Positions 39,601 to 51,600 of a stretch of DNA of 64,000 nt are shown here, piece by piece. Position 1 is the first letter of the stretch, and each line of letters starts with the position of its first letter. A program made the position numbers and the translations under genes. The notes below the pieces were generated by a model, which did no database searches, had not been told where the DNA came from, and worked only from the letters and a program-made list of their open reading frames with translations. The DNA is from Delphinus delphis (Eukaryota; Chordata; Mammalia; Artiodactyla; Delphinidae), in assembly GCF_949987515.2 (NCBI RefSeq), contig NC_082698.1, positions 4,936,455-5,000,454 on the forward strand, written 5' to 3'.

Positions 39601-42600
39601 GACGTCCCACTGCCTACACAACCGCCCTGCCCTTCTTCCCTCCTCCCCCGTGTGCAAGCACAGCCGGCAGAGAACTCATGAATCACAGCAGAGAAAGGGA
39701 CATGAAGGACGTCTGGCGAGCCAGACAGATTTCTGTCCTCCTGAAATATACATGAAATGATTGATCAAAGAGGAAGCTTTTCGCTTAGTAAGAAAACCTG
39801 GAGACTTCACAAGTGTTTATTTCTCAGAAAGAATTAAAAGTGGCATCAGACTTTGAAAGAGGTGCACCGTGATGTACTTTGAAACTCTTCTGGCCACTTG
39901 ACGCTGATTGTAATGAGACGCAGCTCGAGGATTCTGACTTGCAACGAAGGCTCCTCCAGCGTGGTCCTGATTTCTAAGCCTGCTCACCTGTGGCAGCTCC
40001 TGCTGGGCTGACGGTCCCAGATTCCTGCCTGCAGGGTCTTCAGACCACAGCCCGGCGGCTGTGTTACTCTTGGCTTGGTCAGGCTCATGCTCTGCTGTGG
40101 TCAAGGCCAAAGGCACCTCATTTGATGAGCACCAGGGTCCTGAGCTTGGAGGCTCTGAGGCCCAGGCATGGCCGGCAGGGCTGGGGAGGGTGGGAGAGCA
40201 TAGAGCATAACCCCTCTCAGGGGTGGTCTGGCTCTCCTACATGTCTCCAACCACAAAGGCAAGAGAAGAAGAGCTCTGCCACTTACTCGCGTAAGCTCGG
40301 GCTAGTGAACCTTCCCACGTTCCTGTTGCCCCATGTATAAAATGGGGATGTGCACAGTGTCTCCTTCCTCGTGTTGCAGGAACCTAAGAAGTTCATAATT
40401 GTTAAAAACCTCAGAAAGGTCCCTGGCACATGGTAAGCACTAAATTAGTGTTTGCTAAGTGAGATAAATGGGTGAACACAAAGAAGCCAGCTCAACAGGG
40501 AACAGCAGAGAACTTTAGAGAACGGCAGAAAGATGGAGCTGGGTCAGAAAAGACACCAAAATGGCGCACCTGGTTGGACACCTGATTCTTTAGGAGGTAG
40601 AGCGTCTTGTGTTACGAGAGGTGGAGTAGCTCCTGCAGCTGCCTTCCCTTTGCAGGATAACAGAAGACCTGCTCGCATACACCCCCTCCACGCCAGCAGG
40701 CATGGGATTCCAGCAGACCAGAAGAGGTCTCGCGGCCTCTCTTTGCGACACTGATGCTCACCCCCGGACAATGGAGAAAGGAGGCCTCAAGCCATCTGCT
40801 AGGCCAGATGTTTCCTGAGTCCACAAGCCGTCAAGGCTAGGACTCACCAAGGCTCCCAGAGACCCTGAGTAAGGGTGGAAGTGATGCTCTGAACTGCGCC
40901 ACAGGGGTGCTCTGATGTGAGGTGCCTGGCCCTGCCCCCAGAGCTGCTAAGGCATGGCTCATGAAGACTGCCTCAAGCCCACCGTAAGGCCTGTCAGGTA
41001 TTTTGCATCCATAAAAATGCCTAGCCACTTTTTTTATCATGCTTCTGATCCCAGCCCTGGCTAGGTAGGAGACCTTCCACCAACTCTCAGCAAAAGCCCA
41101 GGTCTGATCTCCCTGTGCTATGCGGCTGCTTCCCACTAGCTATCTATTTTACATTTGGTAGTGTATATATGTCCATGCCACTCTCACTTCGTCCCAGCTT
41201 AAAGTAATTATGCTCCAATAAGGATGTTAAAAAAAAAAAAGCTCAGGTCTGTCCTTCACCCTGGAACATCCTGGCATTCCAGGCTTTGGGGGGCTGGTCA
41301 CCTTCCCAGCTCCTCCTTACAATCTGTCTTCTGCCCAAGGCATGGCTGTGTCTGCGGCGGCCCCTGGCCTCTGCCATTCAAATCCCTGCCTTCAGCCTTT
41401 GCTAAGTGAGTCCTCCCTCCAGCCAGTGTCCCGCCCGCCTCCTGCAACCTACCCTTGGCCTAGATCAGTGACCCCTTCCTCCAACAGGTAACAGCTTCAG
41501 ACCTCAGCAGTCTACTGCTCCCCTCAGTGACTCTGACCTTGGCCTGGGCACAGGCTCTACCTCGGCTTTGGGACATCGTGAGTGCTGTTTCCCTGTGTGT
41601 TATTTAACCCTTCGTGCGTGTCGTGTTACTGGAGGCGTGGTCTCTGTGAACCAGCCTGAGTCGCACGGATCTATGAGATCTTTCTGTTGTTCCACACACG
41701 ATGGGGAGCTTGTGTTCACAGCCATAAGCGGGGTATTTGGTGATCAAGCAAATTCAGGAACATTTACACCCTGACATTTCCAGTTGGCGAGAGGTGGTTC
41801 CCAGTGTGCTGGCACATGAAATGATGAAGGGGCGGAGGTTCCTTATCTCACTTCCTAAGCAGGTGTCACGTACACAACTCAAGTACTCGGCCCTGTGAGC
41901 CTGTCACAGTCGGACAGTGTGACACAGAGACACGCTCCCTCCCCTCTGCCACGCCAGCCACTTACCATGGTCCGGACCCCGTACTGCTTCTCCACTTTTT
42001 CCTTTAACTGTTTGAAACAGGCTTCCATTCTCTCATGAAACGGCCGTAGTGCTTCTGTGACCTTGTCTCCATGAATCCTGATCCCTTCGGCCAAAAATGG
42101 AATCTGAAAGACATACAGGTTGACGTTCCTTATTTCTCGCTTAGTGGTCCAGGGAGAGACGTGCACACCAGGCAGGAAGTGGCAACGTGCAAAATGCATC
42201 TGCTTTGGTTTCCCAGTCAAACCGGCTGATTAAATTCATCATCAGGCAGGTTACTCCCCCAGACCAAAATGTGTCCGTGACAAGCATTTGTGTTTTAAGT
42301 CGGACACGTCTAGTGCGGGATGCAGCACACCGGCTGCTCCATTACTTTGCCTGACTCCCATTTGACCATCAACCCCAGAATAGACTTCTCTGTGCTTTCC
42401 GCTTGAACTTGGGAAGGGCTGCGTTTTGGATTTGTTTAGCTATGACTTGATCTGTTAGCAAAGGGCCAAGTCACGGTACAAAGATTTTTTTCGCTAAGAA
42501 TATTGCCTCTACAGGCAAGTGAGAACCCTATTCCAAAATGTAAAAACCTAATAATACGTGATCTATAGTCCTGAAGGATGTTCTTATTTGGAAAGGAAAA

Positions 42601-45600
42601 CCAAATTTATTCTTCCTTAAAACTAAAAAGAATCATGTCTCTGCCAACACTGCTGTCACAAATATCCGTGCCAAGACTTCACATCGGAGCGCGGAGATAC
42701 AGCTGACCTTTAAAAGCGTCGCAGAGACATTTTTTTTCCCCAGCCCCAGGGACCCTCCGGAGCCACAGCCGCTGGGGGTGGGTGTGAGAAAGCCTCCTTT
42801 CTCCCCCTGGCTTCTGCCTCCCCTGAGGCTCAGACTGGGAGGTAGATGCTCTTCAACGCAATCAAGCTAAGAGGCTTCCTCTTAATACTTTACAATTAAA
42901 TCAAAATACTGATTAAAAACAGATTTTCTTAATATGACAGAACACCAATCTAAATGAGCAGATTTATTAGTAAGAAGGGTAATAAGTGCACAATTGAATT
43001 TCATGTGAACAAATTCAAGCAATCTTATCAAGATGAATCAAGGCATAAAACGTATTTGGTTGCCATTTATAGCATGCAGCTGGTGCCTCTTGTGGTGCTC
43101 CAGGAAAGGACGGAATAAGTGAGCGCTCCCCTGTGTTTCCACCACCCAGCCTGCTCTCGAGCTGCCCTGGCACAAGGTGTGTTCGGCTGACAGTTGGGCT
43201 TATACCCAAGGTACACGCCAGGCACCCCTTTCCGAACAGCTATCACCGACAGGACAGCATGCGGCTAAGGTTTCAAGCTAGATGGGACGTTTTACTATCC
43301 CACACGAATTACTCTTGCCGATGGCAGCCTCCAGGGGCTAGCTGCAGCTTGTTCAGGTTCAACAGAAGAAAATGCTCACAGAAATCCTTTTGCTTCCTGG
43401 GGGTCGGCAAAGGCAGGCTGCAGACAACCTTTGGTGGGATGGTAAATGTGCTGTGGCTCTCTGGGGGTGAAGACAACGTCGGGGTGCTGTCTCAAGGTTA
43501 AAGCACAGCCACTCTAGATCCTGAAAGCATCTTGGAAAATGGCCCTCTCTCAAATGTATAAAAGTGTGGTCCAATCATTTCTGCTTTTTTCTGTTGTTGT
43601 TGGTTTGATAAAACTCTTAATTGGCCAGATTCTTGACATCAAAGAAGCTACTTGCTGGACTAAAGTTAAGACCCTTTGGTTCAGGTCTTGGGACTGAATG
43701 AACGGTGATCTGGCAGGTGAAATTTATGGGGTATGAAATGTATCCCCTCAACAGGTCCCTGACATTGGTCAGATATAACCTTCTAAAAGACAGGTGGGAC
43801 CTGGCCCTTGTTCTATGTCTGCTCGGGGCTGAACTTAAGCTAGGAATAAAAAGATGCTCTGTGCAAACACTCCAACATATGAGGTGCTTAGTACACAAAC
43901 AGAAGCCATGGACTGAGGCCTGGAACGGTCTTTGGATTCCAACCAAGCTGAGCGTCAAAATCTCTCAGGCAGAGTCCTGAATCCCACCCCCAGAGCCTTG
44001 ATTTGGTCTAGAGTGGATCCCAGGAGGCCGCACATCTAAAGAGTTTCCCAGAGCCCAGAGAGGGGGGAGGACTTCCCCAAAGTCACACCTCTAGTTGTTC
44101 AAAGACAGCATGCAGCCTCCTCTCAAAAGACACCCTTCTAAATGGCGGTGCTGTATTTGAAGTCTGCTCCTGTGTGTCTCTACATGGATTCATGGCCTGC
44201 CGGCGGCAAAGAACGTTTGGAAGCACTGCTAAGTGTTCCAGGAGCACCACCACTGGCGACATCGGTACGACTGTCATCGGCTGGGGATGATGAATGGGTT
44301 TGGTCTTTCATCTCTGTGCATTTCAAAAGAGAAATATGGGGCTTCCCTGGTGGCACAGTGGTTAAGAATCCGCCTGCCAATGCAGGGGACACGGGTTCGA
44401 GCCCTGGTCTGGGAAGATCCCACATGCCGCGAAGCAACTGAGCCCGTGAGCCGCAACTACTGAGCCCCCGTGCCACAACTACCGGAGCCCGTGTTCTGCA
44501 ATTACTGAAGCCCGTATGCCTAGAGCCCGTGCTCTGCAACAAGAGACGCCACCGCGATGAGAAGCCTGTGCACCGCAACTAAGAGTAGCCCCCGCTTGCC
44601 GCAACTAGAGAACGCCCATGTGCAGCAACAAAGACCCAACGTAGCTAAAAATAATAAATAAAATAAATTTAAAAAAAAAGAGAAATATGCATGCACCACA
44701 GTGGTTTCATATGAGTCTATATGCATTCATCTTTGGACACACAGCAGGGATGCCCAACAAGAGAGCTGCGTGTAAGGAAAGATGGAGCTGTGCCTTTGAG
44801 GAAGGGGCTGGCGCTCACTGCTGACCTGGTGTCAGCCGCCAACCTAGAAGAGGCCCCAGGCAGCCTGCACCCGACCCCAGCTCCTGCCCGCGAGGGGGTC
44901 AGCACCCTCTGTTTCAGCAACGGCAACAGCAGAGCCAGGAGCTGCCTGGGACTTAATAACCAGCCTTCACAAATGATTTTAGGCATCAGTGATGGAAACC
45001 CTGCCAATGAACCCTTGGGATTCCCAGGAGGAAAACCTCACTTTGCCCTGATGGAGTTTTCAGGAAAAAAACCAAACCAAATAAATTAACACAAAACCAG
45101 AAGAAAGCATTCCGATAACCCCAAACTTCTTATTTTTAATGAGCGTATGACTCAATTACTGATATTAAAAGATGAGTCTTCAAAACATTTGCAAATGAAA
45201 GCAAGATCACAGGTAATGTTTTGAATATGTATTTTCATCACTCTTTGACTTAATGAAGTGGTTAGAAACCAGATTTTTTTTCCCCGACTTTCCTGTGAGC
45301 TACTTTAAAATTCATCCTTTAATATACTTATTAGGGGTGATGACATAGTGCTGACATAAAGTTCTCTCTGGGGAACAAATTATTTTCCTCTGTAGGGCTT
45401 GAAACTCTTAAAATCCAATTTTCTGTAACAGCTTACAGTAAAAAAAAAAAAAAAAAAATCAATAGAACTTTTGCAGACCAAACTAGTTTTTGTGTAGCAA
45501 TGGTTTTATATAGCCTTCAGTGGAGTTTTGAATTCTGTACCCTTTGGTTTTTACAACATCTAAAATGGAATCATTCAGACCTTTAAATTCTCTCCCTCTT

Positions 45601-48600
45601 TTTTAGTAACAGAGGGAGACTGCCTACCTGAGGCTTACATCTTGTGCAAAGAAACCATCATGGCCTAAAAGTTCCCTTAAATTCAGCTCCCAGGGTGTCT
45701 TATCACAGAAGAATTCCAAGGCAAATTGATATCAAATGCCTACGGATTTGTGGAAAAGTCACACCCATTAGGATGGCGGCTATAAAACAAACAAACAAAA
45801 AGAAAACCAAAAAATAACAAATGTTGACAAGAATGAGGCAAAATTGGAACCATCGTGCATGACTATTGGTGGGAATGGAAAATAGTGCAGCTGCTGTGGA
45901 AAACAATACAGTGCTTCCTCAAAAAATTAAAAATAGACTTATATGATCCAACAATCCACTTCTGGGTATATACCCAAAAGAAGTGAAAGCAGGAAAGAGA
46001 ACAGATATTTGTACACCCACGTTCATTATAACACCATTTACAATAGCAAAAGTGGACGCAACCCAAGTGTCCATCAGCGAATGAACAGATAAGTAAAAAG
46101 CGGTCTATGCAGACGATGGAATACTATTCAGCCTTAAAAAGGAATGAAATTCTGACACATGTTACAACACAGATGAACCTTAAAAACATTACGCTACGTG
46201 GAATAAGCCTGTCACAAAAGGACAATGTATTATTCCACTTATATGAGGTCCCTAGAATAATCAAATTCATAGAGACAGAAAGTAGGATGGTGGTTTCCAG
46301 GGGTGGGGAGGATGGAGCGTTACTGTTTATTGGGCACACAGCGGTTTTGCAAGATGAAAACTGGAGATGGATGGTGGGGATGTGGCTGCACAACGACGGG
46401 AACATACTTGATGCCACTGGACTGTGCACGTAAAAATGACTAAGGTGGTAAACTTTATGTTACATAAATTTTATCACAGCAATATCCATATATATTTTAT
46501 AGATATAAAATAAATACTTGTAATTAGGCTTGAAACCAAAACTCAGCCCCACTCCACCCTAACAGGTCACACAGCCCGTGAGCTGATGACGAAGCCAGGA
46601 CGGTGAGGCTCCAAGGGAGGCTGGTGAGGCTCCAGGGAGGCCGGGAGCAAAGCGGCCACAGAGCACTGGTCACAGCCTGGGACCCCGGGCTAGGGTGGGA
46701 TGCCGCCCAGGCACAGGGAGACCCTGGCCTCTGCCTTCCTCAGCCCTCTTCCGCCAGCCTGGCATGTGGGGTGTAGATAGGCAGCATCCTCCTTGCCTCC
46801 CATGTGAGAAAAGGAAGCTTAACGAAGCTGTCCAAAGTCCAGAGCATGCAGGCAGAGCTCCCACGGGAACTGGGTCTGGACGTCCCCTCCACCTCCAGGC
46901 TCATGAAAGCTCCAGGAGCCCAGACACATGAAAAGGGAACTTCCAGTGGACCCCAGGACACCCTCCAGGGCTGCCCAGCCTCTCCAGACCATGTCCCGCT
47001 AAGGAAAGACTCAGACGGCCTCAGGAGCACAAGCAGAAAAGCCAAATATGCAGAATTACAGCTGGGGAAACGGAAATGAGGACCCCTTCCCCCAACCCTG
47101 ACCACCGGCACGGGGAACAGGAGGGTGGGCGCTCGGCGGTTTCCCATCCCCACCTCTCACACCGATGGCATCGGCTCGAGTGCCCTCCCAGGACAGGCTG
47201 GAGCCACGCTCTCTAGGGCATCACCGTTTCCTGACCTTGCCTGTGCCGTTCCGTTCTGTCGATACCAGGCAAAGATTTCCCAGCAGGCACTGCACTGACC
47301 GAGGGGAGGGAACAGACCAGGCTCATTTGCAAGACAGAACTTTCTAGGTGTTCAAAGGCATGACTACAGCCAGGGGTCGAGTTAATCACGGCAGTGGTGA
47401 ATGGGTTTATCCGGGACAGACATGGTCACGGGTGCTCTGCCTGAAGTCCAGGGTCCTCCGTGGCGGCTGGCAGGTGTGCCAAGGTGGCCCTGGTGGATCT
47501 GGTCCCAGACTCCACTTTCCCCACCTCGGGCCCTGCAGCTGCGGCTGGACATTTACCTGCCATGCAATCAGGTCCTTGAGCTTCTCGATCTTTTCGTGGG
47601 CCTCGGGGTGCTCCTGCAGGTACCGCTCTGTAAAGAAGGCCTGGTGGAGACAGGGAGAGACACTTAGTACACCAACACATGTTTTTGTACACCAGGGCTG
47701 GGGAGAGAGCTGTTTGTGAAACAGACGCACACCCCGGCCATCACCCAGCTCATTCCCCCCAGGGTTGGATCCTACCCCAGCAAAACATCCAGTAAGGTCA
47801 GCACAACAAATGGACTTTGTTCACTCACTGTGGCGGCCCCGTCCATGGAGCCCAGCAAAGCCACAGCTGACCCGGGTCACTCACTTCGCTGGGAGGCAGC
47901 TCCCCAGCTGCTCTCGTGTCCCTGACCCCCATCCCGGGTCCGCCCTACAGCTGAAGGGAGCTGGAACAGAGCATCACCTCTCCAAAGTGTCCAGGGCAGT
48001 TTCGCCTCACAGCCCACTTTCAGGCAGAGCCCCTTCTGCTTCAGTTTCCATTTTGTCTAGACCAGGGGGCAGCAAACCTTTTCCGTGAAGGGCCTCAACT
48101 CTGTCACTGTTGTATCAGGAAAACAGCCACAGACACCAAGTAAGAGAATGGCCGTGGCCACGTCCCAGACTTGATTTACAAAATCCGGCGGCGGCTGTCG
48201 TGCAGACCCCTTGTCTAGAGCACATCCCACGATCTTCAGCTTCTGCCTGATCTCACTGAGATATTTTCCAGGGAGACCAGCTGGCTGTCCCCACTGCACC
48301 AGACTCCCATCTATTTTAAATATTCTAAGCCTTTTGTCTTTCACTGAAACTGTGTCTTTTGGCCTTTAATGATCCCAGGCCTCTGGACTGTCACGAGGGT
48401 CACTCTCTAGGGCTCCGTTAGCACAGCCCGCTGCGGGGTGAAGATGAGGGGACAACGCCCAGGCCGGTCGGGCCCAGGGTGGGGCTTTGACCATCGGGAG
48501 GCCGCAGAGGCTGCCTCTGGGCGGACCGGCCTGGGCTCGGTCACTGCGGAGCTCGCTCAGTGAGACCACGGTGGTTTCCGGGCTTGGAGACAGTCCGTCC

Positions 48601-51600
48601 CAGGACAGGGCTGGAAAGAGGAAGCTGGCATGTCACTTGCCTTTTCGTAATTTGCAAAGCCTCCCATGACGGCGGGGTCCACGATGCCGTTCAGGAGCAT
48701 GGAGAGGGGGCTGACGGGGAGGCTGGGGTCGTCCAGGTGCTGCTGCACCATGCTGTTTATCTTGTCGTTCGTCAGCTGCATGGTCTCAATGGCGTTCTCC
48801 AGGGGGCTGATCTCCACCTGTGGAAGGGGGAGGACGGAATGGCATCGGGCCAGCTGCCGCGGCCCCTGTCCTGCCAGGGCCTCTGCTGATGCCTCTGGCT
48901 CCTCGCCAGAGGACACACACTCCGAGTGGGGCAGGCTTCCTACTCTCCATGCACTGTTCTTCCCAGTGGCTTCTTGGGGCAAAGGTCCCTCATCACCCAG
49001 CCGAGAGAAGCCGGGCATTTTAGGATCTTTATGTGTTTCCATAGACCTGTCCCCACATGCAAACTCCAAAGGCACAACGCAAGGTCACCTAGTCCTGGGG
49101 AATGCGTGTGCACATGCACGTGTGTGCGCGCGTGCGTGCGTGTGCACGCGTACGGTCATCCCAGGAAAACACAGCCCTGAGTGGCACTTGAGCACAGTCT
49201 ACGTGTCTCACAGAGCAGCCTTTGAACTATGGCCTTGTTCGTTGCTTGTCTTAAGGAATTTTGAGCAATCTCTCCCTGTCCCTGAGGCAGGAGGTCTGGG
49301 CGCTTTGTCCCTGGACTTGCTTGGTTAGGGAAGCAGGGGAGGGGCAGAGGGGTCCTGCCGTGGTCTCCGCAGGAGGCCACACACCCTCCTATAGGAAGGA
49401 AGAGCCCCCGCTGCCCGGTGGTCACCACTTCAGCTGGACCTCACGGGCCTCCCTTGCAAACCTGCCACTGGTCAGCAGGACCCTCAGAGCAGGAGGCAGG
49501 GCGAGGCAGCATGGGCCCACCTCGCCACCGCTCCTGCAGCTCTGCCCACACCCAGTGCCCTTCTTCCTCTGGGGGCCCCTGCAGGGCCTGGCGAGGCCCC
49601 GCCCCGCGATCCTCTCTGGCTCAGCCCGCAGGTGCCAGGAGGATGCGTCCGCGTTTAAAACAATAACACCACCTTCCCACCAGGCCTGGCTCTAACAGAC
49701 CCTAGGCTGGGCCCCGGAGCCACGTCCAAGGGTGACCACAACACATGATAACCTGATCCTTCCCTTCCCCAAGGGAAGTGGGACGGGTCCCCACCTGGTG
49801 CCGGGGACCCTAGGGTGTCTTTAGCAAATGGCAAAGCAGAGCAGCCTGTTTTCTCCTACAGCCCCTGGGGATTGTCTGAGAGGTAGAGAGACGGGGGTTG
49901 GAGGTGCAGAGATGTTGAGAGAACGGAGAGACCCTAGAACGACACCCTCAGTCGTCACCGGCGAGCACCTGCCGGAGAGGTGACCTGATGGAGAGGAGGT
50001 AACACGCAAAGAGGTGGCCGACCATGTGCTGGTCGCTGAGGGTGCCCCCTGGTTGCAAGTGCACCCCAAACAACACATACCCTAGGGCCTTTGTTTTCAC
50101 CCCACACCTGGCTTTATCAGACCCTGGAATGCACCACCCCAGACACAGAACTTCGCCAAATGGACTCTCCAGGGCAGAATTCCATTTTGACTGATGGCTA
50201 ACTCCCTGTCGCCGATCCCGTTTGCCGCAAGAAAGAGCAGTGTCCTAGCTTCATCAAACCAAGCGGGTCAGCTGCTGGTCCAGCAGGGTTCCAGCGATGG
50301 CGGGGCCAGGAGTGCGGGCAGCAGGATTATTACAGTCCTGCCATCCTGGGATTATTCAGCCCCCAGCTTTCTTCTTTCATTAAAAAGGGCAAGCATAGCC
50401 CGTGGCAGAGCCACATCCTTACAGAAAATCAGGGCTCAGCCTTCGCCACCTCGAGCTCTTCAGCACCGTCCTCACGCATCCGGGCTGGCTCACGGAGTCC
50501 CCGATTACAAACGGCTTATGGGAAGAGGCTCATAGGACGATAGGAGTGGTGCCTGTTTAGGGAAGGGTCTCCTGTCTTGTGGTCTCCCGCATGTACATCA
50601 CCAGCTCCGAATGGTTCCAGTGAAGGCTTGCATTTCTGCCACCTGCCACGTCTCCTGAGCCTTCCAGAGGTCAGGGCCTGCCTGGGTGCTAGTGGGGGAC
50701 AGAGTGGGGTCTCTGGGGACACAGGAAGTAGAGGCGCCCTCCGGGGGTGGGGAGGGGGGCCCAGAGCCCTAGGGCTTCAGAGTAGGAGGAGGGTGTGCTG
50801 GAGATGGGGATGGGATGCAGCCAACCACACGCATGCTCAGGGAGAGGTCAACTGAGCTTAGAGGTCAGGGAGAGGTCAGCCAGAGCTCAACTGGCGTGGA
50901 CAAGGGTCAGGAGTGGAAACAAGGCTGGCAAGACAGGCGCCAGCCACGTCCTAGGGCAGAAGCAGGAGTTTCCAAGGGGACTCATGGTAAACTGAACAGT
51001 GGGTACCACCCCTCTGGTTAAGATCCTGCCAGGTGAAAACCAAAGGCATTGAGACACATGACAAAGCACACATATTCCAATCAGACCTTGTTATACGGGC
51101 AACTGTCACGCTGCTGCTGCTATACATTCAGTGAGAACCTTCTGCCCAACTCTGGTTCCCGTGACTGGAACTGTCCGATAGCTCATCACCGAGGCAAAGT
51201 CTAGCTAATGAGATGCGGGTCATTATTTCTTTAAAAAGGGTGGGTGAGGGGTATATTCTCAAGCTATTTCTACTTGAAGAGGAGCAAGTACTATTAATCA
51301 AGTTGTTTGTCATGTAAATGGCAATAAAACCATCAGGAAGAAAGATCTTCAAAAGCGTATGTAAATTGGAATTTGTCAAACTTGTCATTTCGGTAACAGA
51401 AAGAACTGTCAAAACAGCACAGTGAAGACTAGATTTAAATATTTTGTAAAAAGAAATGAAATCTTAGCTCTGGTTTCTTTCTACGCTAGAGGAGGTTGTG
51501 ATTACACGGCATTTCCACCGCAGTATTCGTGGACGAGGAGAGTGATTCTGGGTTAAGCCTGATGTGGGGTCTGAAGCATGCCTGCCGGCCACGGTGACCA

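Larger units (their letters stand above)
34067..41965 (-). other. DOCK1: Largest complete DOCK1 intron in the window
   Basis: 7.9 kb with donor GTAAGT and acceptor caacccag. Contains L1 pieces (35120-37030), a hAT element (35428-35618), a long CHR SINE (38797-39157), a MIR (40270-40475) and the inverted L1 end (41107-41236). The GC-rich stretch 37040-38800 is unique. Confidence 0.9.
42104..47556 (-). other. DOCK1: DOCK1 intron
   Basis: Donor GTAAAT and acceptor gtctttcag. Holds a long CHR SINE (44338-44675) and an old L1 (45758-46487); the rest is unrecognised unique sequence. Confidence 0.9.

Noticed and set aside
39021..39686. 221-codon minus-strand open frame
   Set aside because: It begins in intronic unique sequence and ends in an antisense SINE. 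No domain, no start context, and it lies between DOCK1 exons that splice cleanly over it.
48666..49328. 220-codon plus-strand open frame
   Set aside because: It is the antisense shadow of the DOCK1 exon at 48641-48817 extended into the intron.
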